DNA of 43,976 nt from Candidatus Poseidonia sp. (GCA_029250625.1 JAQXEX010000071.1:1-43976); one strand, 5' to 3'. Shown: positions 35,907 through 43,976, numbered from the stretch's first letter. Notes: generated from the letters alone by a model not told the origin. Numbers and translations are program-made.

Positions 35907-36518
35907 TTACTTCTCATTTTCCCGCTCTTTATCATGAACGGACTTTCCACGAGCGGAGGGCTCAATCACAAGCCGTGCATCTGGGAAGTGTCGCTCGGTT
36001 CCGCCGTCTCCGAACCACGCCTCCATGAACAATGCCAAAGCGGCGACTTCCGAGTGCGGTTGATTGCCGACGGCCACGTTGTATTGAGAATGTTTGAACA
36101 CATCACCGGGCACCTTTGCCCCTCCAACAATGAGAACCACAGGGCGGTCACGACGAATTTGAGGAATCACCTCACGGTAAGGCTGACCGTACATGGTAAG
36201 GTGAATCGCAACACCGGGTTCACCGTCTCCTGCATCCTCCTCCACAAAGCGCTTCAGCCATCCCATTGAGCCTTTGATGTGTTCACATGACATCGCTCCA
36301 CCAAAACGTTCGTTGACGGAAGCCACATTCTCAAAGAGATCGTTATCTTCGTCTCCTGCTAACAAAAAGCGTGTACCTCCGAGAGCCCTTGAAACCAAAG
36401 CCAAGTGCGTGGTAATTCGTGGGTCACGGCCCTTACGGTACCCCAAACGAAGCACATTGAACGGCGTGTCGGCCATGTGCAGACGACTGGCCTCACCCAC
36501 ATGAGCGTAGTGGCTCAT
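35907..36518 (-). CDS. trm56: tRNA (cytidine(56)-2'-O)-methyltransferase, archaeal Trm56
   Basis: A 203-residue SPOUT-class methyltransferase that methylates C56 in the tRNA T-loop. Family features visible are the N-terminal VLRLGYRKGRDPRITTH segment, HLTMYG in the middle and the knot region VGGAKVPGDVFKHSQYNVAVGNQPHSEVAALA (a VGGAKVP strand, then the SAM-pocket NVAVGNQPHSE). An enzyme restricted almost entirely to archaea, it supports the archaeal origin of this window. The ATG overlaps the upstream gene's stop as ATGA (36515-36518); an in-frame ATG at 36476 is an alternative. The charged tail ends REREN-like, without a further domain. Confidence 0.93.
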   Translation of the reverse strand: MSHYAHVGEASRLHMADTPFNVLRLGYRKGRDPRITTHLALVSRALGGTRFLLAGDEDNDLFENVASVNERFGGAMSCEHIKGSMGWLKRFVEEDAGDGEPGVAIHLTMYGQPYREVIPQIRRDRPVVLIVGGAKVPGDVFKHSQYNVAVGNQPHSEVAALALFMEAWFGDGGTERHFPDARLVIEPSARGKSVHDKERENEK

Positions 36519-37159
36519 TCGGTCGTATCGAGGATTGCCTCGGATGATGGAGATGCATCCGCCATACCCGTAAACTCGTAATCGTTTGAATCAATAAATC
36601 GGATCAACCAATTCAACAGCATGGCGTTAACAAGAAGGTTGGACCCCATTGACATCCCGCCCCAGAGGGCTCCGAGTCGTACGGTCCTCCAAAGACCGTC
36701 CGCAGTGGAAAGGTCACCGGTTGCAAAGAAGGAGCCAACTAACGGTTCAACGACATAGAGACCAGCGAGAATGAGCATTCCGCCTGCAGCGGTTGATGGG
36801 AATATTTTACCCATATCCCTACTGAATTCTGTAAGTATAGCCGAAAGCAGTGATAAAACCATTACGGCAAAGGCGACCTGACCGAAATTGAGGCCAAAAA
36901 ATACGGAGATGCCTTCACTCATGTTATCGTCTTGAGAATAAATTCCTAACCACCAAACGGCAACCATGAGGGTGATGAGCATACCGCCAGACCGTGATGT
37001 GCTGGCTGCTTTATCGAAAACCTCTTGCAAATTTCTTGGTTTGAGACGGCGAATGATGCGTTCTGCAAATTCGGAATCACTGACCGATGCACCATTGACT
37101 GAAACCGACCCTGCAGCCACAGGAATCGTGCTCATCGATGATGGTTCGCCCTCGGACAT
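36515..37159 (-). CDS. Hypothetical four-helix membrane protein
   Basis: A 214-residue protein I do not recognise. A soluble N-terminal part (1-60) includes a charged helix (FAERIIRRLKPRNLQEVFDKAA). About four hydrophobic helices follow (roughly 58-75, 85-108, 123-142 and 160-190), then an acidic C-terminus. No catalytic motif is visible. It overlaps trm56 by 4 bp, so the two are co-translated, and it is divergent from folP with 52 bp between start codons. Confidence 0.75.
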   Translation of the reverse strand: MSEGEPSSMSTIPVAAGSVSVNGASVSDSEFAERIIRRLKPRNLQEVFDKAASTSRSGGMLITLMVAVWWLGIYSQDDNMSEGISVFFGLNFGQVAFAVMVLSLLSAILTEFSRDMGKIFPSTAAGGMLILAGLYVVEPLVGSFFATGDLSTADGLWRTVRLGALWGGMSMGSNLLVNAMLLNWLIRFIDSNDYEFTGMADASPSSEAILDTTE

Positions 37160-37211
37160 ACGAGTACCTTCTTTGTCACATCTTATGAAACCTGTCGCTT
37201 TGGAGGTGTTA

Positions 37212-38075
37212 ATGGTGACCGACTCGGGAGTGTCTCAACCGCGCCGAAAGCGGATTATTGAAGGTCTGAAACAGAACCAAGGCTTCCCTCACATCATGGG
37301 AATCATCAACGTCACCTCGGATTCCTTCTTTGAGGGAAGTCGGGCTCTTTCACCAGAAGATGCCGTCAAGCGAGCTCTGGCCATGTGGGCATCAGGAGCA
37401 ACATGGGTTGACATCGGAGGTGAATCCACTCGCCCTGGAGCAGAACCGGTGGATGATGCAACCGAGATACAGCGTGTTGTTCCAGTTATCGAAGCCTTAA
37501 AATCGGCCAATCCGGAAGGTTTGATCTCGGTTGATACGCGCCATGCCTCAGTGGCACATGAAGCCCTCAAGGCAGGCGCAGACATGGTCAACGACGTGTC
37601 GGGACTTCGTGACAAAGCCATGATCGACACCGTATTGGAATGGAAGGCAGCAATTTGCATCATGCACATGCAGGGCGAACCTGGCACGATGCAAACAAAG
37701 CCCCATTACGTGAATTGCATAGAAGAAGTGAGCACCTACTTGACCAATCAATGCAACTTGCTGACGGCGCAGGGACACCCGAAGGAACTCATATGCATTG
37801 ACCCAGGAATTGGATTTGGTAAAGACCACGGCCACAATATCGCCTTACTCCAAGCCGGTAAAACCATCGCTGAAGACCCTTCAGTGAGTGTTCTTTGGGG
37901 CGTTTCTCGTAAACGAATTGTTGGCCACCTTACTGGACACGACCATGCAGATGAACGATTAGCAGGCACATTGGGTCTTGCTGCTGTTGCAGCCTCCCAT
38001 GGAATCGACATACTCAGAGTGCATGACGTACAGGAACACGTCGACCTCTTTTCGACCATGAAGCCGTTTGATTGA
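37212..38075 (+). CDS. folP: Dihydropteroate synthase
   Basis: A 287-residue TIM-barrel enzyme condensing p-aminobenzoate (or a related amine) with the pterin diphosphate in folate synthesis. Motifs in order: MGIINVTSDSFFEGSR (about 27-42), DIGGESTRPGA (about 69-79), SVDTRHA, a VNDVSG strand, MHMQGEPGTMQ (about 152-162), DPGIGFGKDHGHN and GVSRKR, with RVHDV at the C-terminus. The ATG at 37212 is chosen because GGAGG lies five bases upstream; the frame is open back to 36966 with another ATG at 37185. It converges with the TraB gene, 3 bp apart. A pteridine-reductase-like SDR at 7415 may serve the same pathway. Confidence 0.94.
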   Translation: MVTDSGVSQPRRKRIIEGLKQNQGFPHIMGIINVTSDSFFEGSRALSPEDAVKRALAMWASGATWVDIGGESTRPGAEPVDDATEIQRVVPVIEALKSANPEGLISVDTRHASVAHEALKAGADMVNDVSGLRDKAMIDTVLEWKAAICIMHMQGEPGTMQTKPHYVNCIEEVSTYLTNQCNLLTAQGHPKELICIDPGIGFGKDHGHNIALLQAGKTIAEDPSVSVLWGVSRKRIVGHLTGHDHADERLAGTLGLAAVAASHGIDILRVHDVQEHVDLFSTMKPFD

Positions 38076-38078
38076 GGA

Positions 38079-39236
38079 TTAGATTCCACCCAACAAGATG
38101 AGGGGGGCAACCCAAGCCCCAGCCATTGAACCTAAATTGGTCAAAGCGGTAACCAACAGGACTTTGCCGGCGGGATTGGACCAAAAGGAGGAAAAGTCAT
38201 CCAACTTCAAAAATTTCTGCAAATCATCTGCCGTAGGCTCTGCTACTTTGAGTTGAACATACCCCGCAAACCAACCCGCAGCCAATGCGGGATTCAGTGA
38301 AGTGATTGGAGATGCTGCTGCGGCTGTGAGAACCGCCCAAGGGTGGCCACGGGCAATGATGCAACCAATAGCGGCAAAAACTGCGTTCGCTATCGCCCAG
38401 ATGGTGAAGAATTCCAACCAGTCAATGCCTTCGCCTTTGGATACGAAAACAGCGATGGCTGAGATGAGAATGAGAGGCATGGCCCAAGGGAGCATTCGTG
38501 CTATTCGGGAACGTTCAGGGAGCGTTGAAAATTCTTCAAGTTCATGAGAAGGGGTGGGTTCAACCATCTTCTTAGCGACGCCTTTCAAGTGTCCCGCACC
38601 GAGGACGGCAAGGACCTTCTTGCTTGGATCCAACTCTGCTAACTTCCCAGAGATGTAGGCGTCCCGCTCGTCAATGAGAACCGTTCCAGCTCCTGGTGAG
38701 AACTCTTTGAGTTCTTCCATCATTGAGGAGAGCATGTCTGAATCACGAAGCAACTCGTTCACATCGACCTCATCATCGTCTTCCTCCTCATCTTCAAGAA
38801 GTGACCTCAAGAGACGCCACTTTTCTCGGAATTTCATTTTGCGCCAAGCACGTCTCAAGGTGACCTGAATGTCACGGTCTACGAGAGCAATCTCACAGCC
38901 TGCTTCTTTTCCAATGTTGACCGCTGCAAGCAATTCTGCCCCAGGCTGTTGGCCCTCATCAAGACCGAGTTTACGCTGTTCAGCAGAAAGCATGGATTGC
39001 AACAAGACCATGGGTGCTTTTCCTTCTTTCACGACCTTGAGCAAACCCTCTTTGTCCAATCGACGGTCGCTAACGAGCGTCTCGTAGCGCCCTTGACACA
39101 ATTCTACCGCCACAATATCTGGCTGATACAATGCGATTTGTTCCATCACTGCTTCAACCGATGCAGTCGCAATGTGGGCCGTGCCCAATAGACGAAGTCG
39201 GTCGTTAACATCAATGAGCGGAGTTTCTTCACTCAC
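38079..39236 (-). CDS. TraB/PrgY-family membrane protein
   Basis: A 385-residue protein of the TraB family. The N-terminal soluble domain has the conserved GTAH (about residue 18), VELCxxR (about 45), a DERDAYI segment and GAGHLKG (about 216) motifs. An acidic insertion sits at about 145-160. The C-terminal third has about four transmembrane helices (about 245-375). The family includes the pheromone-shutdown protein PrgY and is thought to be metallopeptidase-like, but its role in archaea is not established. The start is GTG, supported by GAGGTGA five bases upstream. Confidence 0.9.
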   Translation of the reverse strand: MSEETPLIDVNDRLRLLGTAHIATASVEAVMEQIALYQPDIVAVELCQGRYETLVSDRRLDKEGLLKVVKEGKAPMVLLQSMLSAEQRKLGLDEGQQPGAELLAAVNIGKEAGCEIALVDRDIQVTLRRAWRKMKFREKWRLLRSLLEDEEEDDDEVDVNELLRDSDMLSSMMEELKEFSPGAGTVLIDERDAYISGKLAELDPSKKVLAVLGAGHLKGVAKKMVEPTPSHELEEFSTLPERSRIARMLPWAMPLILISAIAVFVSKGEGIDWLEFFTIWAIANAVFAAIGCIIARGHPWAVLTAAAASPITSLNPALAAGWFAGYVQLKVAEPTADDLQKFLKLDDFSSFWSNPAGKVLLVTALTNLGSMAGAWVAPLILLGGI

Positions 39237-39293
39237 GCATTCACCTCAGTTTCAATCATTCAACGAATTGACCCAGCGGGCAACAGTCTTTCC

Positions 39294-39869
39294 TCAGAAG
39301 GTGATTTCGACGTTCTCTCGGACGTGAGCTGCAACGGTCCAAAGTTCTCGGCGAACGCATCCCTTGAATCCAGCAACGATGCTGGCAGGGATCATCTGAA
39401 TAGCCTTGTTGAAGTTGGTAGATGCAGCGTTGTAGAATTCACGGCGGTCTGCGATTTGGTTCTCCAAAGCAACAAGTTTGTTTTGAAGGTCCATGAAGTT
39501 AGCATTTGCTTTCAAGTCGGGGTATTGTTCTGCAACCATGTTGATGCGAGGCATCATTCCAGAGAGCAATCCTTCAGCAGCAGCGACTCCTTTTACGTCA
39601 CCACGGCTAAGTGCACCTGCAGCTGCTTGGCGGGCCTTAGCAAATTCTTGGAAAATACCAGACTCGTGTTCAGCGTAACGTCCGACAATCTTGACAAGGT
39701 TCGGAATCATATCGTATCGCTGATTCAGCAATACGTCAATGTCAGACCACGATTTGTTAGCGTTTTCTTCAAGACGAATGAATCGGTTCCAGGTTGTGAA
39801 AAACCAAACGATAAGAATCAAAATTACAATTGCTGCGATTGCTGCAGCGACATACATCATGTTAACCAT
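39294..39869 (-). CDS. lemA: LemA family protein
   Basis: A 191-residue LemA protein: one N-terminal transmembrane helix (about 5-25) then a helical-bundle domain. The family signature is the run from about 30 to 60 (RLEENANKSWSDIDVLLNQR) followed by YDMIPNLV. The middle region QYPDLKANANFMDLQNKL (about 115-132) and the C-terminal FNKAIQMIPASIVA are typical. The function in archaea is unknown; a membrane-associated scaffold or envelope-stress role has been proposed for bacterial members. The start is the ATG at 39867-39869. It begins 2 bp after the stop of a probable tiny membrane-peptide gene. Confidence 0.92.
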   Translation of the reverse strand: MVNMMYVAAAIAAIVILILIVWFFTTWNRFIRLEENANKSWSDIDVLLNQRYDMIPNLVKIVGRYAEHESGIFQEFAKARQAAAGALSRGDVKGVAAAEGLLSGMMPRINMVAEQYPDLKANANFMDLQNKLVALENQIADRREFYNAASTNFNKAIQMIPASIVAGFKGCVRRELWTVAAHVRENVEITF

Positions 39870-39871
39870 AC

Positions 39872-39979
39872 TCAAGGCTCGTTTGGATTCGTACTTGAAA
39901 CCTTCTCTCTAATACTGATTCCAATGAGCAAGATGATGAACACCAACGCACTGGCAGGAACAAGGGTCGCTTGATTCAA
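39872..39979 (-). CDS. Probable 35-residue single-span membrane peptide upstream of lemA
   Basis: A short frame on the minus strand from TTG (39977-39979) to TGA (39872-39874), ending 2 bp before the lemA ATG. The product has a hydrophobic stretch (ATLVPASALVFIILLIGISI) followed by charged RE-K residues and a polar tail, the profile of a single-span membrane peptide. The frame is open further upstream to a GTG that would give about 52 residues, overlapping the start of the divergent permease gene. No strong ribosome binding site is seen. A chance frame is possible, but position and hydropathy favour a real gene coupled to lemA. Confidence 0.4.
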   Translation of the reverse strand: MNQATLVPASALVFIILLIGISIREKVSSTNPNEP

Positions 39980-39984
39980 CCTTG

Positions 39985-40833
39985 ATGAGCCGAAATCAAC
40001 CCCTTGAGATGAATACAATGTTTGACACAGCACTCATCTTCTTTGGAGTATTCTGCATTGCTTTTGCCTTCGCCCCGGTAGGGCTTGGTGGCGGGTTGCT
40101 GTTTGTTCCCCTCTTGCATTACGGAGCCGACCTCCCAATTGATGGAACCCTACTTGCTGTTTCCCTAACCCTCACCGCCGTTGTGAGTTATGGTAGCGGG
40201 CTTGCACACAGAAAGAAAGGTCACCACGATGACGAAGCCATCAAATCCGCACTTGTTGGTGCGATCCCCGGGGCCTTGATGGGCGTTGGAATTGTCGTGC
40301 TTCTTGGCGACCATCTTGACACCGTATTCAAGACGGTCAGTATTGTAATCTTGATTTGGGCCCTCATCAAAACGAGGAGAAAAATCACCTCAAACGGCCC
40401 CAGCGAGACCGACGAAGGTTCGGAGGCAAGAGAACTACAACATCGAAACCTCAGGCTAGGAGCGGCAACCGGAGGTACGCTATCTTCCGTCCTCGCTATC
40501 GGCGCAGGAGTCATCTATGTACCCGTCCTCCAACAGTACACTGGACTGAGCACCAGGAAATCCATTGGGTCCAGCCTTCACTTGATGATGGTCGTCGTAC
40601 CAATTGCAGTAATAACTCACTTGGCGTTCATTTCTTCATCAGAACGAGACGCACTTGTGGAGCAAGCAGGCGTACTCTTTGCCCTACCGTTTTTGACCTT
40701 CATAGGGGCACGACTGGGAGCTCAATTTGGAATGAAATACATTTCATCTCAAAACATCATGAGAATCTTCATGACCCTTACGGCGATTGTATTGATTCGT
40801 TACCTTTGGGACCTGGGCGGCCTCATTGTTTGA
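39985..40833 (+). CDS. TauE/SafE-family membrane permease
   Basis: A 282-residue membrane protein with two related halves of about four helices each. The half-repeat signature is seen as GLGGGLLFVPLLHY (about 24-37) in the first and IGAGVIYVPVLQQYTGLSTRKSIGSS (the GAGVIYVPVL core near 170) in the second. Members export organic or sulfur oxyanions; the substrate here is unknown. A charged loop (about 128-150) links the halves. In-frame ATGs at 40009 and 40018 are alternative starts. Its 3' end overlaps the convergent thiolase gene by 11 bp. Confidence 0.9.
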   Translation: MSRNQPLEMNTMFDTALIFFGVFCIAFAFAPVGLGGGLLFVPLLHYGADLPIDGTLLAVSLTLTAVVSYGSGLAHRKKGHHDDEAIKSALVGAIPGALMGVGIVVLLGDHLDTVFKTVSIVILIWALIKTRRKITSNGPSETDEGSEARELQHRNLRLGAATGGTLSSVLAIGAGVIYVPVLQQYTGLSTRKSIGSSLHLMMVVVPIAVITHLAFISSSERDALVEQAGVLFALPFLTFIGARLGAQFGMKYISSQNIMRIFMTLTAIVLIRYLWDLGGLIV

Positions 40834-42049
40834 TGGCCTCAATGACCATTGCAATGCCCTGCCCGCCACCGATGCAGGCTGTTGCTACTCCATAGCGTCC
40901 ACCACTGCGTTGCAGTTCGTAAGCAAGCGTGAGGACCAAACGAGTCCCAGTGGCAGCAAGTGGATGCCCGATACCGACTGCTCCCCCGTTGACGTTGACT
41001 TTCTCAACATCAATTTCGAGGTCTTTGATGCATGCTACGGCTTGGCCCGCAAAGGCTTCGTTGATTTCCCAGCGGTCAATATCGCCAACAGTAAGGCCTG
41101 CTTTTTCAAGGGCTTTACGAGAGGATGGGACTGGCCCATACGACATGATCGCAGGCTCCAAGCCAACGATTCCCCAAGAGACGATTCGTGCAAGAGGTTG
41201 GTCTCCGTCTTCCTTGGCCTTTGAAGCCGATTTGATAACGACTGCAGCAGCACCATCAACGACGCCCGATGCATTGCCTGCTGTGACAAAGGATTCGGGG
41301 CCAAACGCAGTGGGAAGGCGAGACAAACTTTCCTCTGTAGTACCACGAACAACGTGGTCCTCATCCTTGTGAGTCAGGACCGTATCGCCCCGGCGGGAAG
41401 TAATTGTGACAGGAACGATTTCTTGTTCAAAAACATCGTTGTCAATTGAGGCAGCAACACGGGAGTGGGAAAGGGCTGCGAAGGCATCAATTTCTTCTCG
41501 AGTAACGCTCTTACGCTTGCAAAGTTCGTCAGCAGTCTGAGCCATAAAGAGGCCGCAAGTCATGTCTTGGAGGTTGGTCATCATGTAATCTTCAACCTTG
41601 GGTGAGCGGCCGAGTTTCCATCCTTCACGACCTCCACGCATCACGTGGGGGGCTTGAGAGAGATTCTCCATACCACCAGAAACGACGGTTTTAGCCTCGT
41701 CAAGCATGATCATCTGCGCTCCACTGACAATGGACTGGATTCCAGAACCGCATATACGAGACAACGTAAGCATGGGTACTTCTTGAGGAACACCGCCTTG
41801 CAATCCTGCATGACGAGCGCCATAAATGGACTGTGCACAGGTTTGGAGAGCATACCCCATCACGACGTGGTCAACGGATTCAGGAGCGGTTCCTGTTCGC
41901 TCTAGGGCTGCTTTAATGGCGATTCCGCCAAGGTTTTGAGCGCTCAGTGTCTTCAAAGCACCACCGGTTTTGCCATCGCCACGCTTTCCGCCAACCCATT
42001 CACAAAACGGTGTTCGGGCACCGCCAACAATCACAACATCTTCGCTCAT
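40823..42049 (-). CDS. Thiolase (acetyl-CoA C-acyltransferase family)
   Basis: A 408-residue thiolase with all catalytic residues visible: nucleophilic Cys in LSRICGSGIQS (about residue 96), NEAFAGQA, His in GGAVGIGHPLAATG (about 360) and the second Cys in CIGGGQG (about 392). The length and motifs fit degradative or biosynthetic acetyl-CoA acetyltransferases. It could serve fatty-acid or branched-chain amino-acid oxidation, or acetoacetyl-CoA formation; a bacterial-type enzyme rather than the archaeal mevalonate thiolase is suggested by its complete Cys-His-Cys set. No HMG-CoA synthase or DUF35 partner gene is adjacent. Confidence 0.93.
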   Translation of the reverse strand: MSEDVVIVGGARTPFCEWVGGKRGDGKTGGALKTLSAQNLGGIAIKAALERTGTAPESVDHVVMGYALQTCAQSIYGARHAGLQGGVPQEVPMLTLSRICGSGIQSIVSGAQMIMLDEAKTVVSGGMENLSQAPHVMRGGREGWKLGRSPKVEDYMMTNLQDMTCGLFMAQTADELCKRKSVTREEIDAFAALSHSRVAASIDNDVFEQEIVPVTITSRRGDTVLTHKDEDHVVRGTTEESLSRLPTAFGPESFVTAGNASGVVDGAAAVVIKSASKAKEDGDQPLARIVSWGIVGLEPAIMSYGPVPSSRKALEKAGLTVGDIDRWEINEAFAGQAVACIKDLEIDVEKVNVNGGAVGIGHPLAATGTRLVLTLAYELQRSGGRYGVATACIGGGQGIAMVIEAIKQ

Positions 42050-42096
42050 GAGTCATCCCAAAAGGGGGAAGGTCATGAATCTCACTGTTTCACAAT

Positions 42097-42744
42097 TCAA
42101 CCGAAAAGAGAGCTCTTGTCCAAACCGTTGTTGCTCACCATCAGTGGTATGGCAGCGATGAGGGCACACATGCCTCCGCAGAGGGCTACAATGAACATTC
42201 CAATTCCTGCAACAAGCCCTGAGCTGGCACTGATAACATCATATTCTTCTTGTGTGAGGTCACCGTCTTCCAACATTTGGTCGTAAATCTCATCCATCAT
42301 TGTAAGTTCAAGGCCGTTCAATACCGAGCTTACGAGAATGGCCCCGAAGAGGAGCTGAACCCCTCTGCGCTGATAGGACACAAGCATCACGCCTCCCACA
42401 ACGGTTGCTATGCCAACAGCTAAGCCACCAAGATAAACTGCTAAAAGAAGCGGTTGCGATGTTTGATTACCAACGACGCCTAAGAGGTTGAGACCGGATG
42501 ACCCAAAGCCGAAAACCCCCCACAACACGCAGAGAATACCAACGACTTTTGGGGCACTGGAGGGAGGGCCCAGGAAAATCATCTGGCCCGGTGGCATTTC
42601 TGCCATCCCCGAAAGCATAGCACCGTTTTGCATGGTTGAAAATCCAGCAGAAATCGGTATTGACTCCGGCACTCCATCCATCAAAGTAGCATCCTTTAAT
42701 TCGCTCTCAGGAGTAATATCGTCCCATGGTGAGTCTGACTGCAT
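42097..42744 (-). CDS. Hypothetical four-helix membrane protein
   Basis: A 215-residue protein not recognised. A polar N-terminus (1-60, Pro/Met/Gly-rich) precedes about four hydrophobic helices (roughly 66-88, 98-120, 125-145 and 175-205), with an acidic loop (about 148-168) between the third and fourth. No motif suggests a reaction. It is upstream of the thiolase gene by 47 bp on the same strand and divergent from the NAD-kinase-like gene. Confidence 0.7.
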   Translation of the reverse strand: MQSDSPWDDITPESELKDATLMDGVPESIPISAGFSTMQNGAMLSGMAEMPPGQMIFLGPPSSAPKVVGILCVLWGVFGFGSSGLNLLGVVGNQTSQPLLLAVYLGGLAVGIATVVGGVMLVSYQRRGVQLLFGAILVSSVLNGLELTMMDEIYDQMLEDGDLTQEEYDVISASSGLVAGIGMFIVALCGGMCALIAAIPLMVSNNGLDKSSLFG

Positions 42745-42844
42745 GGTTGATGGTTGAGGTGGACCCTTATGGTTCTTTTTTTACACGCACAAAGGGTTGT
42801 GTTCTTGAAGCATGAACTCTTGCAAACATCAAGGGGGGGCTGAA

Positions 42845-43729
42845 ATGAACATACTCGTGGTCTACAAGAAAAATTTCGAATCCGTCCACGACTCCGGATT
42901 GATGGAAGTCAAGGAGGCTCTCTCACGCACCAGTTCGCCGGCAGATCGAGTGGACTTCAAACCACGAGAGCATGTCCGAAGAGCTGATTTCATTGCGCGT
43001 GACCTCGTGATTGTGTTTGGAGGAGATGGAACCCTAACCTCACTCTCACACAATATTGATGCATCCACTCCAGTCATGGGAGTCAATTCACACCCAAGAA
43101 GCGAAGACCCAACTGGAAGTTTTGGATTTTACATGGATTCATCAATCGCTACGTTTGAGGATGATGTAAGAACGGCCATGGCCGGAAAGGCCATCGTCAA
43201 TGAATTACCGAGATTGCAGGCCATCATCGATTCCACATCGGGAAATCGTTTCACAACAGACCCAGCGATGAATGACCTTTTGATCGCAAATACACATCAA
43301 TATGCCCCCAGCAAATACCACCTGCGTCGGGGAGAACAACAATGCCTTCAGCAAAGCAGCGGACTGTTGTTCTCGACATGGTTTGGCCAAGGAGCTTGGC
43401 TTCGCAACGCAATGAGTTCTGATGAGTTCAGCACACTGCGCCAGACGGTCAGGGAAGATGAAGTCGATTCGCATTATTTCGTACTTGCAAGAGACATTCC
43501 CCCTGCACAGCGAAAGCATCAATCTTGGTCCTGGGCAGACTGGACAGGGGCATCCACGACCATTACGTCTGACATGCACAGAGGATACGTTGTCCCAGAT
43601 GGATGGGACGAGGTTCACTTCAACAGAGGCGCAACGATCACAGTAAATGCTGAGGCTCCACCTTTGCGTTTGTTGACGTTCCGCACGACATTAATGGAAA
43701 AGCTACGCCGATTAGAAGCGAGTGAGTGA
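42845..43729 (+). CDS. NAD kinase-like protein
   Basis: A 294-residue protein with the NAD kinase/diacylglycerol kinase fold signature GGDGT (59-63, catalytic Asp61), a following GSFGFY strand and an ND-motif in MNDLLIANTHQYAPSKYHLR (about 148-167). The SSGLLFST segment follows, but the usual TPTGSTAY substrate loop is replaced by STWFGQGAW. It may phosphorylate NAD to NADP, or have diverged to another substrate. The ATG at 42845 is chosen over one at 42812 because of a G-rich ribosome binding site just upstream. It is convergent with the 16S rRNA gene. Confidence 0.78.
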   Translation: MNILVVYKKNFESVHDSGLMEVKEALSRTSSPADRVDFKPREHVRRADFIARDLVIVFGGDGTLTSLSHNIDASTPVMGVNSHPRSEDPTGSFGFYMDSSIATFEDDVRTAMAGKAIVNELPRLQAIIDSTSGNRFTTDPAMNDLLIANTHQYAPSKYHLRRGEQQCLQQSSGLLFSTWFGQGAWLRNAMSSDEFSTLRQTVREDEVDSHYFVLARDIPPAQRKHQSWSWADWTGASTTITSDMHRGYVVPDGWDEVHFNRGATITVNAEAPPLRLLTFRTTLMEKLRRLEASE

Positions 43730-43796
43730 ACCGTTGAACTGTATGTCGTTGCAACGCAACAGACAAACGGTGTAAAAAGTAAACTTGGTAATCGAT

Positions 43797-43840
43797 AAAA
43801 AAAGGGTAGGAGACTGGGATTCTTACGAATCCCAGCCTCC
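43797..43840 (-). terminator. Hairpin and T-run terminator after 16S rRNA
   Basis: Read on the minus strand just downstream of the 16S 3' end, a 14-bp stem with one mismatch (43809-43822 with 43827-43840) closes a 4-base loop. It is followed within a few bases by seven consecutive T residues (43797-43803 on the plus strand as A). This looks like an intrinsic-style terminator. Alternatively it is a processing stem for the rRNA 3' end, since it starts 9 bases after the anti-Shine-Dalgarno sequence. Confidence 0.6.
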
Positions 43841-43848
43841 AGTTTCTT

Positions 43849-43976
43849 AGGAGGTGATCCATCTGCAGGTTCCCCTACAGATACCTTGTTACGACTTAAC
43901 CCTCCTTGTCGAAGGCAGGCTCGAATACGCCATAAAGCGCAGCCTCACCCACCCCCAACTAAGATGGTTTGACGGG
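43849..43976 (-). rRNA. 16S ribosomal RNA, 3' end (5' part off window)
   Basis: The minus strand ends with the universal small-subunit 3' region: AAGTCGTAACAAGG, then the helix-45 hairpin ATCTGTAGGGGAACCTGCAGAT and the terminal GGATCACCTCCT. The helix-45 sequence is of the type found in Thermoplasmata. The anti-Shine-Dalgarno CACCTCC agrees with the GGAGG/GAGGTG sites before most genes here. Only about 128 nt are visible. No 23S or tRNA gene follows; the next gene downstream is the convergent NAD-kinase-like gene. Confidence 0.96.

Noticed and set aside
35742..36269. Plus-strand frame with a hydrophobic stretch opposite carA upstream region and trm56
   Set aside because: Most of it is antisense to the conserved trm56 C-terminal half, and it has no supporting ribosome binding site.
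39324..39974. A 216-codon plus-strand reading frame opposite lemA
   Set aside because: It is antisense to lemA and the upstream peptide, and its product is Cys/Ser-rich without a fold signature.

Overview
This window most likely comes from a marine Euryarchaeota/Thermoplasmatota genome of the Marine Group II (Poseidoniales) type. The evidence is as follows. The minus-strand 16S rRNA 3' end at the right edge reads like those of Thermoplasmata and is not followed by a 23S gene. There is an archaeal-type tRNA-Leu and an archaeal Trm56 tRNA methyltransferase. Several very large secreted proteins carry thrombospondin type-3-like Asp-rich repeats. Genes are packed tightly with GGAGG/GAGGTG ribosome binding sites that match the 16S tail. 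The lineage call is an inference from sequence patterns; no search was run.

Layout. 1-7200 (minus): two large cell-surface proteins, the first running off the left edge and carrying a transglutaminase-like fold with its His apparently replaced. 7295-7378: tRNA-Leu(UAA). 7415-8158 (minus): a pteridine-reductase-like SDR, divergent from 8293-14312 (plus), a lipoyl synthase gene plus all four subunits (E1alpha, E1beta, E2, E3) of a branched-chain-type 2-oxoacid dehydrogenase complex. 14328-17267 (minus): a YHYH-domain surface protein and an SCO1-like copper chaperone. 17294-21548 (minus): five overlapping genes (His/Glu-rich membrane protein, DarB/KASIII-type ketosynthase, haem-oxygenase-like diiron oxidase, unknown protein, fatty-acid-desaturase-type enzyme). 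21634-25124 (minus): class I ribonucleotide reductase with a eukaryote-like small subunit, divergent from dut and lipB (25414-26511, plus). 26498-29296 (minus): a beta-propeller/TSP3 surface protein. 29444-31087: an FeS-type photolyase. 31134-37159 (minus): carB, carA, trm56 and a membrane protein. 37212-38075 (plus): folP. The remainder holds a TraB protein, LemA with a probable 35-residue membrane peptide gene just upstream, a TauE/SafE permease, a thiolase, a membrane protein, a NAD-kinase-like protein and the 16S tail followed by a hairpin/T-run terminator.

How it fits together. The organism appears to be an aerobic heterotroph living in light: branched-chain oxoacid oxidation, SCO1 for cytochrome oxidase copper, O2-dependent class I RNR, O2-dependent diiron enzymes and a photolyase. 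LipA and LipB require octanoyl chains, and the five-gene block encodes acyl-chain chemistry. Together they argue for bacterial-type fatty-acyl metabolism in an archaeon. That five-gene block is the best candidate for an undescribed system. Candidate regulatory structures sit in the SDR/lipA, nrdB/dut and carA upstream regions.
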